NCBI RefSeq assembly: GCF_020858115.1
Contig: NZ_JACYMM010000001.1
Location: 1-64,000 of the forward strand
Origin: Janthinobacterium sp. FW305-129
GTDB lineage: Bacteria > Pseudomonadota > Gammaproteobacteria > Burkholderiales > Burkholderiaceae_D
Direction: 5' to 3'
DNA length: 64,000 nucleotides
Of the stretch, positions 1-9,740 are shown one piece after another. Position 1 is the stretch's first letter, and each line of letters opens with the position of its first letter. The notes below the pieces were generated by a model. The model worked only from the letters and a program-made list of their open reading frames with translations, made no database searches and was not told the DNA's origin. Made by a program: the position numbers and the translations under genes.

Positions 1-3000
1 AATTGCCGCCGCCATTGCCGTCGCTGAGCGTGGCGCTGTTGAAATTGACCGCCTTGTTGCCGTTGCCGGCGTTCTTGCCGGCATAGCTGAACGCGGCATT
101 CGTCACCGTGTCGCCGGCCACCAGGGCGGCCGACAGGGCGGACAGGTCGCCGCTGCCGGTGGTATAGGCCAGAGTGCCGTCATACACTTTGCTGATGGAC
201 GGCGCGGTGAGCACGACGGCCTTCGGCGTGATGGTCCCCGTGCCCGTGGCGCTGGTGGGCAGGAGGTAATTGGCATACGAGGTGCCCATGCCGGCCGTGA
301 AATCCTCGGACGACAGCGTCGTGCTGACCGTGCGGCTGCCCGCGTTGCGGCTGTCGAAGGTGCCGGTGGTCCTGGTGACGCTGAACGATTCGCCCGAAAC
401 CAGACCATCAAGCGTGTAGTTGGTGCTTGCCAGGCTGGCCGTGGTCGTGCCGTCGTAGGCGCGGCCTATGCTGCCCGCGAGGCTGGCCGTCAAGGCCTTG
501 GCCGTGATGCTGGCGGCGCCGCTCGCCGAGGCGGGCAGAGCGTAGTTCGACAGGGTGGTGCCGGAACCGGCCGTGAAGTCGCCTGCCGACAGGCTGGCCG
601 TCACGCTGTTCGCGCTGGCCACATTGGCGGCATTGTAGCTGCCTGCCGTTTGCGCGATGCTGGCGGACTGGCTGCCGATGAAACCGGCCAGGTTATAGTT
701 GGCGCTGCCCAGCAGCGCTGCGGTCGTGCCGTCGTAGGTCTTGACGATGCTGCCGGTCAGGCTGGCCGTCAGGGCCTTGGCCGTGATGGCGGCCGCGCCG
801 CTGGCGCTCGTCGGCAGGATGTAATTGCTGAACAGGGTGCCGCTGCCGGCCGTGAAGTCGCCGGCCGAGAGCAGGGCGCTGACGCTGCTGGCGCCGGCCA
901 CGTCGCTGGAATTGTACAGGCCCGCCACCTGGCTGACGCTGGCCGACTGTCCGCCTGCAAAGCCTAGCAACTGGTAGTTGCCGGCGGAAAGGATAGCGTT
1001 GGCGTTGCCGTCGTAAGTCTTGGTCGGCGTGCCGATCACCACGGCCGTCAGCGCCTTTGGCGTGATGGTGCCCGTGCCGCTGGCCGAGGTGGGCAGGTTG
1101 TAGTTGCTGGCCAGGGTGCCCGCGCCGGCCGTGAAATTGCCTGCTGACAAGGTTGCGGTGACGGCATAGCTGCCCACGTTGACGCCGCCGTACAGGCCAA
1201 AGGAGGAAATGATGCCGAACGATTCGCTGCCAACCAGGCCGCTCAATACATAGTCGCCGGTCGACAGGGCCATCAGGCTGCCGCCGTCGTAGGTCTTGCT
1301 GACGGGATTGAGCGAAGCCGTCAGCGTTTTCTTTTGCACCGTCAGGGTACGCGGCGTATTGCTCCCCAGCATCACGGCATAGCCGTTGTTGCCGCTGGCG
1401 CCGGACAGGTCGACGGTGATGGCGTAGGGGCTGCCCGCCGCGCCGGCGTTGGCGGCCGCGCCGGCGGACGTGGCCGTGATGGCGCCGGACAGGGCGGTAG
1501 AAACCGTATCGCCGAGATACGCGCCCGCCACGGCGCCCTGTGCGCCGGACAGGCTGATGACCTGGTCCACCAGGGCCGTGCCCGTGGCGAGGTCGTCGCC
1601 ATAAGTTTTGCTGACGTTTTGCGTGTTGACGGTGATGGTGGGCTGGTAGGCGAACAGGTAGCGGTTGCCCGTCTGCGTGGCATCGCTGCCCGTGTAGCTG
1701 CTGTTCCAGACGGCCGTATTGTTGCTGTCGAGGTTGCCGAACGTGCTGGCGCCAGGGGCGCTCGCGTACACGAGCCAGCGCGCGCCCGGGTCGGACAGGG
1801 CGATGCTCGCCGCGCCATTGCCTGAATTATTGTTGAAATTGCCTTTCGCCGCCAGGGTCACGGCCGTGCCGGCGCCGCTGGCGTTCAGGACGGCACCGGC
1901 GTTCAATGTCACGTCAGCGCCGATGCCGCGGTAGCCGACGTCGAAACCGCAGCAATTGGCGCTCATGTCGGGCAGGTCGGCCACGGTGCCGGCGCCATTG
2001 CCCTGGTTGACCAGCTTGATGCTGGCCGCCGTGATGCTGTTGACGCTGATCGAGCCGGCCATGGCGTTGCTCTTGTCGCTGCCGTCGGCCATCAGCATCG
2101 AGACATGGCCCGTGCCCGCGTCGATCACGGCAGGCGTGCCTAGGCCGTTGCTGCCCATGCTGATGGTGGCGATGCCCGCGTCGCGGTAGGCATCCTTGAC
2201 GCCGTTGGCCAGGCTGTCGTTGGCGATCAGGTTCAGGTCGCGGTTGCCCGTGATGATGTCGCCCAGCACGGCAATGCTGCGCCCGGCCTGCATGGTCAGT
2301 GCGCCGCCGGCCACGCCGCCGCTCGCGTCGATGCCGCTCTTGACGAAAATATCATTATTTGCCTGCAGGGTCACGCTGGTACCGGTGCGCAAGACGCCGG
2401 CGATGTAGTCGGGCGTCATGGCCTGCGTCGCGCCTTCGGCGTCGCCGAAGCCGGTGGCGCCTGGCAACCACATGGAATTGGCGGCCGGCATGCTGGACGA
2501 GACGAGGATCACATGGCCGTTGTCGCCCGCGAAGGTGACGAAAGCGGTGCCAGTGCCGGCCAGCGACATGTTCGGGGAATAGCCGAGCCCGCCCCAGAAG
2601 CGACCGTTCGGATTACCGACCCCGGCATTGGCGGGGCCCGTCGTGCCGCTCAGGGGGGCGCCCGCATTGCTGATGAAATTGACGGCGCCGGCGCCGCAGT
2701 TCCAGTCCGGCGAAATGATGAAATAGCCGGCATTCGCATAATCGGCCGTGGTGCCGTAGTACGTGGCAAGCTGGATGCTGGTGCCCAGGTAATCGTTGAC
2801 GTGGCTGCCGACCATGGCGTTGGCGGCCGACATGATGTTCTGGTTGCCCTGCGCTGCATAGTCGTTCAGCCTGCCCGTGTTGCCATCGACCCAGCTGACG
2901 GCGCCGGCGTTGACGATGCCGTTGATGTCGCGGGTGGGGTTGGACACCACATAGTGGCCGTTGATCAGTGCTGCGTAGTAGGAACCCAGGTAATCGCCGG

Positions 3001-6000
3001 CCTTTTCGCCCACGATGCTGTTGTCCCGGCCGACCACGCCGCTGACGCCGGCCACGCCGCTGCCCCAGGTGACGGCCCCGGCCGCCGCGTTGGCGCCATT
3101 GGCCCAGCTGGTGCTCAGGGCAACATAATTACCCGTATAGCGGTTGACATTGTTGACGGCATCGTAATTGTACAGATAGTCGACATAAGAGCCGATATTG
3201 TCGCCGGCCTGGGTGCCCACGAGGCTGTTGGCGGAGGAGATGATGTTGCGGTTGCCCTGCGCCGCATAGTCGGACAGGCGGCCCGTGCTGCCATTGATCC
3301 ACGTCAACGCGCCGGCGCCCGTGGCGGCGCCATTGTCCCAGTACTGGTTCTGGATCAGGTAACTGCCGGCCACGGCCAGCGGCGCGACGGTCCAGTCCTT
3401 GCTGTCGTTCGCCTTCAAGCCCAGCACGCTGTTGCTGTCGGAAATCGTGCCCGTCAGGGGCCCCGTGCCGCTGCCCCAGGTGACGGCGCCCGCATCGGCC
3501 AGCGCGCCATTATTCCAAAGGATGCTGGAGACGACATAGTTGCCGCTGTACAACTGCTTGCCGTCGCCGTCGTAGCCGGCCAGCAGGGCCGTCACGCCGC
3601 TCACATTGTTCTTGCCCGTGCCGACCCGGTCGTCCGTGACGCTGCCGACCAGGCTGTTGGCGGACGACACGGCACCGACGGCCGGCGCGCCGCCCCCATC
3701 GCTCCAGGTGACGGCACCGGCGCGCAGCGCGGCGCCATTGCGCCAGTAGCTGCTGGCCGTGACGAAATTGCCGTTCGATAGCCCGGTAATGCCGTTGCCG
3801 ATGGCATCCTGGTGGCTGGTGGCGCTGGTCGCGGGATTGGTGATGATGTCGGACGGCACGACGAAGCCGCCGATGAAGTCGCTGACATTGCTGCCGATCA
3901 GGCTATTGGCGGCGCTGATCGTGTGGCCGCCATCGGCCGTGGCGCCGGTGGCGCCGTTGCTCCAGGTGACGGCGCCGCGCGTGCCGTTCCACATGGGGCT
4001 GGCCACGGCGTAGTTGCCGTTCGATAGCACGGTAATCGACGTGCCTTCCTGCAGCACGGGTACGGGATTGTTGGTCTGGTAACTGTTGTACTGGTAGGAG
4101 CCGATACGGTCGCCGCTGAAGCTGCCGACCAGGCTGTTGACGGCCGAGACGGCGCCCAGCGTGGGGCTGCTGCCACTGTTCCACGTCACGGCGCCGGCGC
4201 TGGCGTTGCCGCCATTGGCCCAGTACGGACTCAGGGCCAGGTAATTGCCATTGCCGACCAGGGCCAGGATGCCCCCCGCGCCCACCCGGTCATTGACCTG
4301 GCTGCCGACCAGGCTGTTGCCGGCGCCGACCGTGCCATCCTGGCTGGCCTTGCTCAAGCCCGTGGTGCCGTCGACGAGGGTGGACGCGCCCCGCGTGCCG
4401 TTCCAGTTCGGGCTCGACACCACGTAATCGTTGTTGGCCAGCGCGGTGATGGCCTTGCTGCCGATGCTGTCGCCCGTGGTGGCGCCGACCAGGCCGTTGG
4501 CCACGATGACATCCTTGACGTTCGTGGCGTAAGCCACCCAGGTGGCGGCGCCGCGCGAGCTGTTCCAGCCCGGGCTGCTGATCACATAGGCGTTATTGCT
4601 GCCCAGTAAGGTGACGCCGCCGGACGACAGCGAATCGAAGGCGCCGCCAACGAGGCTGTTGGCGGACGAGACGAGGCCCGTGACGGCGTTGACGCCATCA
4701 AACGTGGCCAGCATGCCGGCATTGTTGTTCCAGTCCGAACCGTAGATGAGGAAGCGGGAACCGCTGAGCGCCTGGAAGTATTTGCCGACCTTGTCCGTGC
4801 CGTTCCCTTGACCCGAGGCGTCGAAGCGCGTGCTGTCGCCCACCAGGCTGTTGGCCGCGCCCACCACGCCCGTCAGCGCGCTGCTGCCGGAACCGAAGGT
4901 GACGGCGCCCACGCCCTTGTTCCAGCCCGAGTTCACCAGTACATAGTTGTCGTTGGGCAAAAGGTTGATGCTGCCGCCCACCTGATCGCCGAATTTGTAC
5001 TGTTTGTAGCCATCGGCGAGCACGATGGTCATCGGCGTGCTGCCCACCAGGCTGTTGCCGGCACTGACGACGCCGGACACGCCCGTGCTGCCGTCGCCGA
5101 AGGTGAGCGCGCCGCGCGAATCGGACCAGCTTCCCGTGCCGACCAAATAGTTGCCGTTCGACAAGGTCTTGATGGCGCTGCCGCCCACATTGTCCGAGGT
5201 GGCATAGCCCTGGCTGCTCAAGTGCGTGCCCGTGCTGCCCACCAGGCTGTTGCTTGACGATAATGCCACGGCGCCCGCACCCCAGCCCGTTGTCCCGTTG
5301 CCCCAGGTGACGGCGCCGCGACCCGCGTTCCACAGATTGCTGCTGACGACGAAATTGCCGTTGGCCAGCGCCGTGACGGCATAGCTGCCCACCTTGTCGC
5401 CCGCATGCGTGCCGTACAGGGTAGAGATCAGCGCCTGGTCGCTCTGGCGGAACAGGTAGGCGGCGCCGGCGCCGGTGGCGCCCAGGTTGTCGTCCGGATT
5501 CGTGATGACGACATAGCCGGTGCGCGTGATGGTGGCGCCCGCCGTCGTGGTCAGCGCCGTGGTGGTCTTGCCGAAGCTGCCGCCGGCCGTGGGGTGCGGG
5601 TCGACGAATTCCAGCTGGCCCGACAGCTGGCTGTCGATGTAGATGTCTTTCGGGTCCAGCAGCAGGGTGCCCGACTTGCCGTAGCGCGCGTAGCCGTTGG
5701 CCGTGCCGCCGAAATGCAGGGTTTGTTTGCCGGACACTTCCATGATGCCGCCGTCGCCACCCCAGGCGCCGCCGCGCGCGCCGATGTCGCCGCCGAAGAC
5801 GGTCTTTTCTTCCGACCAGACGACCACCTTGCCGCCGTTGCCGGCGCCGGTGGCGTCCGCGTTCAGGGTCACGCCCTTGCCGACGGTGGTATTGACGGCA
5901 TTCCGGATGGCCGCATTCCTGCCCTGGTAATCGCCGCCGACGAGGATGGTGCCGCCGCCGGATGCGCCCGTGGCGCTGACCCTGGCGCCCATCAGGGCCA

Positions 6001-7210
6001 CGTCGCGGGCCGTGATGACGACCTTGCCGCCATGCTCGCCGTCGGCCTGGTAGCGGCCCGACGTGTAGACCTTGCCGGCGCCGCCGTCGATGGCGATGCT
6101 GCCGCCCTCTTGCGCCGAGACGGTGGCGCTGGCCGTTTCCACCAGGCCGTTGGCCAGCGTGCTCGCGATGGCGCCGCCGCCATCGGCGCGCAGGCTGCCT
6201 GCATTGAGCATGCGGTCGCCCGCGATGGCGATGGCGCCGCCCTGGCTGCCCGAAACGTCGAGGCTGCCGCCATTGTCGACCAGGCCGGAACTGTCGAGCA
6301 CGATCTTGCCGCCGCGCGCGGCCAGGCCCGTCGCTTCCAGCGCGCCGCTGTTGCGCACCACGCCGCCCTGCAGCTGGTTGGCGGCCTGGGCCGACATGAT
6401 GATGAGGCCGCCCGGCGCATGCACGGCCGCGCCGTTTTCCACCAGCGCGGCGATGGCCGAGGGCGACACCAGCACGCCGGCCAGGGTGCGGCTGTCGGCA
6501 AACTGCAGCGCGATCTGCTCGCCGGCCGCCATGGCCACCGTGCCGGCCTGGGCGATGACGATGCCGTTGTTGCGCACCTGCGGCGCCAGCATGGCGATGT
6601 AGCCGCCCAGTCCCGCCTGCAGGCTGCCGTCGTTGACGACCGCGCCCGTGGCGCCATTGCGCGTGAAGGTGCTGCTGCCGGCCATGAAGTCCGCCGTATT
6701 CATCGTGTGGGTGGTGGCCACCAGGCCGCCCACGCTGACCGATGCGGTGGGGCTGAAATACACGCCATTCGGGTTGCTGAGGAAGACCTGGCCATTGGCC
6801 GTGATGCGGCCGAAGATCTGGCTGGCCTGGCTGTCCTGCACGCGGTTCAGGGTCACGGCTGCGCTGTTGGGCTGCTGGAAGCTGACCTGGGCCTGGGCGC
6901 CCACGTTGAAGGTCTGCCAGTCGATGGCGCCGCGCTGGCTGGCCTGGTTGATGGTCATCTGCGCGCCCGTCTGGCCGATGCTCAGCGTGCCTCCCGTCAC
7001 CTGGCCGCCCGTCGGCAGCTGGCCTGGCGCGGGCGGCGCGGCCCAGGCGGCCGGCGCCAGGCCCAGACCGGCGAACAGGGCGGCCATGAAGGCGCCGCGC
7101 CCGCTGCGCTTGCCACGTCCTCGCGTATGTTCCGCGACGGCGATCCAGGCGCCTTGCGCCTCGCTCCAGATCAGGCGATAGAAGCGATTGATGGTGGCAT
7201 GTCCGCTCAT
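1..7210 (-). CDS. TpsA-type filamentous haemagglutinin-like giant adhesin, C-terminal part beyond window
   Basis: Exoprotein of a two-partner secretion system, expected to be exported by the adjacent TpsB and displayed outside the cell. The reading frame is open from the ATG at 7210 to the left edge, about 2,403 codons, with no stop seen where I translated. The N-terminus is an extended signal peptide (residues 1-57, NRFYRLIWSEAQGAWIAVAE then a hydrophobic stretch ending AAWA). The TPS secretion domain follows, with the hallmark NPNGV at residues 146-150. Residues about 600-1,500 carry roughly 13 copies of a repeat of about 67 residues with cores like NYVVSS, GAVTWG and NSLVGS. The far end holds at least six MBG/YDG-type repeats with KTYDG cores near 180, 450, 735, 1010, 1285 and 1602. 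A GGAG lies 10 nt before the start, and the gap to tpsB is 42 bp, so the two genes form an operon. The true C-terminus and any cell-attachment signal lie outside the window. Confidence 0.93.
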   Translation of the reverse strand, partial: MSGHATINRFYRLIWSEAQGAWIAVAEHTRGRGKRSGRGAFMAALFAGLGLAPAAWAAPPAPGQLPTGGQVTGGTLSIGQTGAQMTINQASQRGAIDWQTFNVGAQAQVSFQQPNSAAVTLNRVQDSQASQIFGRITANGQVFLSNPNGVYFSPTASVSVGGLVATTHTMNTADFMAGSSTFTRNGATGAVVNDGSLQAGLGGYIAMLAPQVRNNGIVIAQAGTVAMAAGEQIALQFADSRTLAGVLVSPSAIAALVENGAAVHAPGGLIIMSAQAANQLQGGVVRNSGALEATGLAARGGKIVLDSSGLVDNGGSLDVSGSQGGAIAIAGDRMLNAGSLRADGGGAIASTLANGLVETASATVSAQEGGSIAIDGGAGKVYTSGRYQADGEHGGKVVITARDVALMGARVSATGASGGGTILVGGDYQGRNAAIRNAVNTTVGKGVTLNADATGAGNGGKVVVWSEEKTVFGGDIGARGGAWGGDGGIMEVSGKQTLHFGGTANGYARYGKSGTLLLDPKDIYIDSQLSGQLEFVDPHPTAGGSFGKTTTALTTTAGATITRTGYVVITNPDDNLGATGAGAAYLFRQSDQALISTLYGTHAGDKVGSYAVTALANGNFVVSSNLWNAGRGAVTWGNGTTGWGAGAVALSSSNSLVGSTGTHLSSQGYATSDNVGGSAIKTLSNGNYLVGTGSWSDSRGALTFGDGSTGVSGVVSAGNSLVGSTPMTIVLADGYKQYKFGDQVGGSINLLPNDNYVLVNSGWNKGVGAVTFGSGSSALTGVVGAANSLVGDSTRFDASGQGNGTDKVGKYFQALSGSRFLIYGSDWNNNAGMLATFDGVNAVTGLVSSANSLVGGAFDSLSSGGVTLLGSNNAYVISSPGWNSSRGAATWVAYATNVKDVIVANGLVGATTGDSIGSKAITALANNDYVVSSPNWNGTRGASTLVDGTTGLSKASQDGTVGAGNSLVGSQVNDRVGAGGILALVGNGNYLALSPYWANGGNASAGAVTWNSGSSPTLGAVSAVNSLVGSFSGDRIGSYQYNSYQTNNPVPVLQEGTSITVLSNGNYAVASPMWNGTRGAVTWSNGATGATADGGHTISAANSLIGSNVSDFIGGFVVPSDIITNPATSATSHQDAIGNGITGLSNGNFVTASSYWRNGAALRAGAVTWSDGGGAPAVGAVSSANSLVGSVTDDRVGTGKNNVSGVTALLAGYDGDGKQLYSGNYVVSSILWNNGALADAGAVTWGSGTGPLTGTISDSNSVLGLKANDSKDWTVAPLAVAGSYLIQNQYWDNGAATGAGALTWINGSTGRLSDYAAQGNRNIISSANSLVGTQAGDNIGSYVDYLYNYDAVNNVNRYTGNYVALSTSWANGANAAAGAVTWGSGVAGVSGVVGRDNSIVGEKAGDYLGSYYAALINGHYVVSNPTRDINGIVNAGAVSWVDGNTGRLNDYAAQGNQNIMSAANAMVGSHVNDYLGTSIQLATYYGTTADYANAGYFIISPDWNCGAGAVNFISNAGAPLSGTTGPANAGVGNPNGRFWGGLGYSPNMSLAGTGTAFVTFAGDNGHVILVSSSMPAANSMWLPGATGFGDAEGATQAMTPDYIAGVLRTGTSVTLQANNDIFVKSGIDASGGVAGGALTMQAGRSIAVLGDIITGNRDLNLIANDSLANGVKDAYRDAGIATISMGSNGLGTPAVIDAGTGHVSMLMADGSDKSNAMAGSISVNSITAASIKLVNQGNGAGTVADLPDMSANCCGFDVGYRGIGADVTLNAGAVLNASGAGTAVTLAAKGNFNNNSGNGAASIALSDPGARWLVYASAPGASTFGNLDSNNTAVWNSSYTGSDATQTGNRYLFAYQPTITVNTQNVSKTYGDDLATGTALVDQVISLSGAQGAVAGAYLGDTVSTALSGAITATSAGAAANAGAAGSPYAITVDLSGASGNNGYAVMLGSNTPRTLTVQKKTLTASLNPVSKTYDGGSLMALSTGDYVLSGLVGSESFGIISSFGLYGGVNVGSYAVTATLSAGNFTAGAGTLASNYNLPTSASGTGTITPKALTAVVIGTPTKTYDGNANAILSAGNYQLLGFAGGQSASVSQVAGLYNSSDVAGASSVSALLSAGDFTAGSGTLFSNYILPTSASGAAAITAKALTASLTGSIVKTYDGTTAALLGSANYNLAGFIGSQSASIAQTAGSYNAANVASANSVTASLSAGDFTAGSGTTLSNYALPASASGAASITAKALTASLAGSIGRAYDGTTTASLASTNYTLDGLVSGESFSVTRTTGTFDSRNAGSRTVSTTLSSEDFTAGMGTSYANYLLPTSATGTGTITPKAVVLTAPSISKVYDGTLAYTTGSGDLSALSAALVAGDTVTNAAFSYAGKNAGNGNKAVNFNSATLSDGNGGGN

Positions 7211-7252
7211 GATGACATTCTCCGGTTCGGTTCAGGCAGAGGGGTGGTGGGT

Positions 7253-8947
7253 TCAGAAGGGCAGCGATGCTTGCAGCCAGAAGCGGTTCTTGCGCAGCGA
7301 ACCGTCCTGGTCGCTGCCGTTCAGGTTCGGGTTGGGATTGCTGCCGATGCGCCGCGCCCAGGCCGCCTTGAGGTTCAGGCGGAAGCTGCTGGTCCAGCTG
7401 ACGGCCAGGCCCGCGCCCTTCAGGCTGTAGCCGTTGACGCGGGCGGCGCCGTTGATGTCGTTGTCGTGGTTGACCTTGACGTGGCCCCAGTCAAAAAAGC
7501 CCGTCAGGTTGACGTCGGCCGGCAGGCGCCAGCGCAGTTCCAGATTCACCAGCTGGCCATCGCTGCCGCCCGCTTCGCTGGCCGGATAGGCGCGCACGCC
7601 GTAATTGCCGCCCAAATAGAATTTTTCCGAGGAATCGAGGTTCTTGCTCGCCTGCTGGCCGCTCAGGGCGCCATATAGCGACAGCGTCTGCGTCAGTGCC
7701 TGCTGGCGGCTGGCGTAGTAGCGCACTTTGGTGAAATTGCCGGCCGCGCGCGTGGTGGCCGCATCGGCCAGCTGGTTCGGCGAGCCGTCCAGGTCCAGCT
7801 TGCCATGCATGATGCTGAGGCTGGCCGCGTTTGCGCCGCCCCCGCCCAGGCTGTCGAACAGGTTGCCGGTCAGGCCGGCCGAGAAAGCGCGGATCTTGTA
7901 ATTGCTGCTGGTGGCGCCGTTGGCGGCGTTGTCGAAGCGCTTGTCGTCGTAATTGAGTTGCAGATACAGGTTGCGCAGGCGCGAACGCAGCAGCGGATAG
8001 CTGGCGTCAATGCCGGCGGTGTTGGAACTGCCCTTGGCGTGCAGGGCGGCAAATTCATCGGCGGTCAGCCGGTAGGACAGGTGGGAGCCGCTGACGCCCG
8101 CGCGCCAGCCGCCGCTGCCCAGCGGCAGGCTGTAGGCGAGGCGGACATAATCGCTGCCTTCGGAGTGGATCAGGTTGGCGACTGCCTGGTCGCCCAGGTG
8201 CAAGGGGCTGTTGACTGCCAGGTTGAGTGCCGCCCGCGCCGCGCCCGTGGAACGGTTGCCCGTATTGTCGATGCCGGCGTCGCCCGTCAGCAGCGGCTCG
8301 TCGCCCAGTTTCATGACCAGGTCGGTTTCCGTCTCGCGCTGGCCGGCGGCCAGGTTGCCGGCCGCCGTCACGCCCGGCAAGTCGTCGATGACGAGCAGGG
8401 CGCGGTCGAGGGCGTCGGCATTCAGCGGCGCGCCGATGGGCTGGGCGCGCGTGACGTAGGGCACGATGCGTTCGAGCGGCATGCGCACCGTGGGGGCGGT
8501 GCCCGGCTGCGTATGCACGCCGCCGAACACGGCTTCGACGACCTGGATGGTGACGATGCCGCCATCGATTTCCTGGCGCGGCAGGTAGGCGCGCACGATC
8601 CAGCCCGCCTGGCGGTAGGCAGCCGCCACGGCCAGCGCCGCGTTCTGCAAGTCCTGGAAGGCGAGGGGCCGGTCCAGGAAGGGCGCCACGGCCTGCTGCA
8701 GCACGGCATCGCCCAGCAGGGTGTTGCCCTGGAAGCGGAAATGCTTGACCGTCACCGCCATGCCGGGCACGTCCTGCATGGGGGGCGGCGCCGGCATTAA
8801 TTCCTGGGGTGATTTTTTCGGTAATGCGGGCGCCCGGCCTTTTTCTATCTGCTGCAATAAGGCGCCCGCATCGGGAGGCACCTGGGCATAAGCTGCATTA
8901 ATCGAACTGAGCAATAGGCTGATAATGAGGCGATCGCAATTTTTCAT
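7253..8947 (-). CDS. TpsB outer-membrane transporter, ShlB/FhaC/HecB family
   Basis: Outer-membrane beta-barrel that exports its partner TpsA across the outer membrane. It has 564 residues, normal for the family. The signal peptide is residues 1-22 (hydrophobic LLLSSINAAYA before QVPPDAG). Two POTRA domains occupy roughly residues 60-210; the first contains the FQGNTLL-type start and ends in a QVVEAVFGG segment. The barrel fills the rest, with the VRAYP motif near residue 450 typical of FhaC-like proteins and a C-terminal phenylalanine. An upstream GTG at 8980 is in frame but would place eleven residues before a good signal peptide, so the ATG at 8947 is preferred. It is the first gene of the operon, followed 42 bp later by the adhesin. 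Confidence 0.93.
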   Translation of the reverse strand: MKNCDRLIISLLLSSINAAYAQVPPDAGALLQQIEKGRAPALPKKSPQELMPAPPPMQDVPGMAVTVKHFRFQGNTLLGDAVLQQAVAPFLDRPLAFQDLQNAALAVAAAYRQAGWIVRAYLPRQEIDGGIVTIQVVEAVFGGVHTQPGTAPTVRMPLERIVPYVTRAQPIGAPLNADALDRALLVIDDLPGVTAAGNLAAGQRETETDLVMKLGDEPLLTGDAGIDNTGNRSTGAARAALNLAVNSPLHLGDQAVANLIHSEGSDYVRLAYSLPLGSGGWRAGVSGSHLSYRLTADEFAALHAKGSSNTAGIDASYPLLRSRLRNLYLQLNYDDKRFDNAANGATSSNYKIRAFSAGLTGNLFDSLGGGGANAASLSIMHGKLDLDGSPNQLADAATTRAAGNFTKVRYYASRQQALTQTLSLYGALSGQQASKNLDSSEKFYLGGNYGVRAYPASEAGGSDGQLVNLELRWRLPADVNLTGFFDWGHVKVNHDNDINGAARVNGYSLKGAGLAVSWTSSFRLNLKAAWARRIGSNPNPNLNGSDQDGSLRKNRFWLQASLPF

Positions 8948-9284
8948 GATTTTCGCTGTCAGAAAAATATCGGCAGCCACGCCTTGTCGGCGCTTGTCTG
9001 CGTGGGTAATGGCGATTTTAAGACTGTTTTTGCCGTATTTTCTTTATTTCTTTAAATAATAAAAGAGCGCGCAACATAGTATTAATTGTTGCGCAATGAT
9101 TTATAGGGGAAATGGTCTTCGCCATATGCATGGGCGGGCGCAAATTAATGGATGGATTAAATATCAAGCGCGTAGTCACACATTATCACGCGATATAAAT
9201 GGAGAAAAATAAAGCAGGCGTCTCCATCTGCCTGCGCGGCCCCGTATAATTGCCAGGCTTTCATCTCATTTCAGGGAGTTCCGC
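8948..9284. promoter_or_regulatory. AT-rich divergent promoter region between tpsB and the MarR gene
   Basis: This 337-bp spacer holds no gene I can support. It is clearly more AT-rich than its surroundings, with runs of A/T between about 9015 and 9210. It contains an 8-bp perfect inverted repeat, GCGCAACA at 9069-9076 and TGTTGCGC at 9087-9094. A TATAAT hexamer lies at 9245-9250, about 35 bp before the MarR start, without a convincing -35 box. The region must carry the promoters for tpsB leftwards and the MarR gene rightwards. Confidence 0.5.
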
Positions 9285-9740
9285 TTGCAGTTACCGATCC
9301 GTTATCCGAACATGCCGCAACTGTTGCTGAAGGCGCGCGACAGCCTGCTCCAGCATTTCCGTCCCATCCTCAATCACTTCGGCGTGACGGAGCAGCAGTG
9401 GCGCATCATGCGCGCCCTGAACGAAAGCCCGACGCTGGAACCGCGCGAACTGTGCGAGATCTGCCAGATTTCCAGTCCCAGCATGAGCGGCATCCTGGCG
9501 CGCATGGAAGAGATCGGCCTGATCGGACGCAGCAAGTTCGAAGGCGACCAGCGCCGCCGCAAGGTGCACCTGTCGGAAGCGGGCGCCAGTTTGCTGATGC
9601 AGATGGGTAAGCTGATCGACCTGCAGTATGCCCACCTGGAAGAAGCGTACGGCAAGCAGGTGTTCGAAGACATGCGCCGCACCCTGGAAGCCTTCATCGC
9701 CCTGGAAACCTTGCCGGTGGCGCCCGCCATCCTGCGCTGA
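9285..9740 (+). CDS. hpaR: MarR-family regulator, HpaR-like
   Basis: Winged-helix repressor of 151 residues, resembling HpaR, the regulator of homoprotocatechuate degradation. What is seen: an N-terminal helix with LLLKARDSLLQHFRPILNHF, then VTEQQWRIMRAL, the recognition region around ISSPSMSGILARMEEIGLI, and a wing with DQRRRKVHLSEAG. This order and spacing match HpaR closely. The start is TTG, supported by GGGAG at 9274-9278 six bases upstream; no ATG fits the conserved N-terminus. No hpa catabolic genes lie in the window next to it; the aromatic operon at 58461-62998 is about 49 kb away. It may therefore regulate itself, the neighbouring tps operon or distant genes. Confidence 0.8.
   Translation: MQLPIRYPNMPQLLLKARDSLLQHFRPILNHFGVTEQQWRIMRALNESPTLEPRELCEICQISSPSMSGILARMEEIGLIGRSKFEGDQRRRKVHLSEAGASLLMQMGKLIDLQYAHLEEAYGKQVFEDMRRTLEAFIALETLPVAPAILR

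Noticed and set aside
1-1650. Regular repeats about 270 bp apart, CRISPR-like at first sight
   Set aside because: They are degenerate, in frame and encode MBG/YDG protein repeats; spacers are not unique short sequences.
5405-7678. Long plus-strand open frame antisense to the adhesin and tpsB
   Set aside because: Its protein is low-complexity (Ala, Arg, Gly, Asp) with no family features, while the minus strand encodes clear TpsA/TpsB domains.
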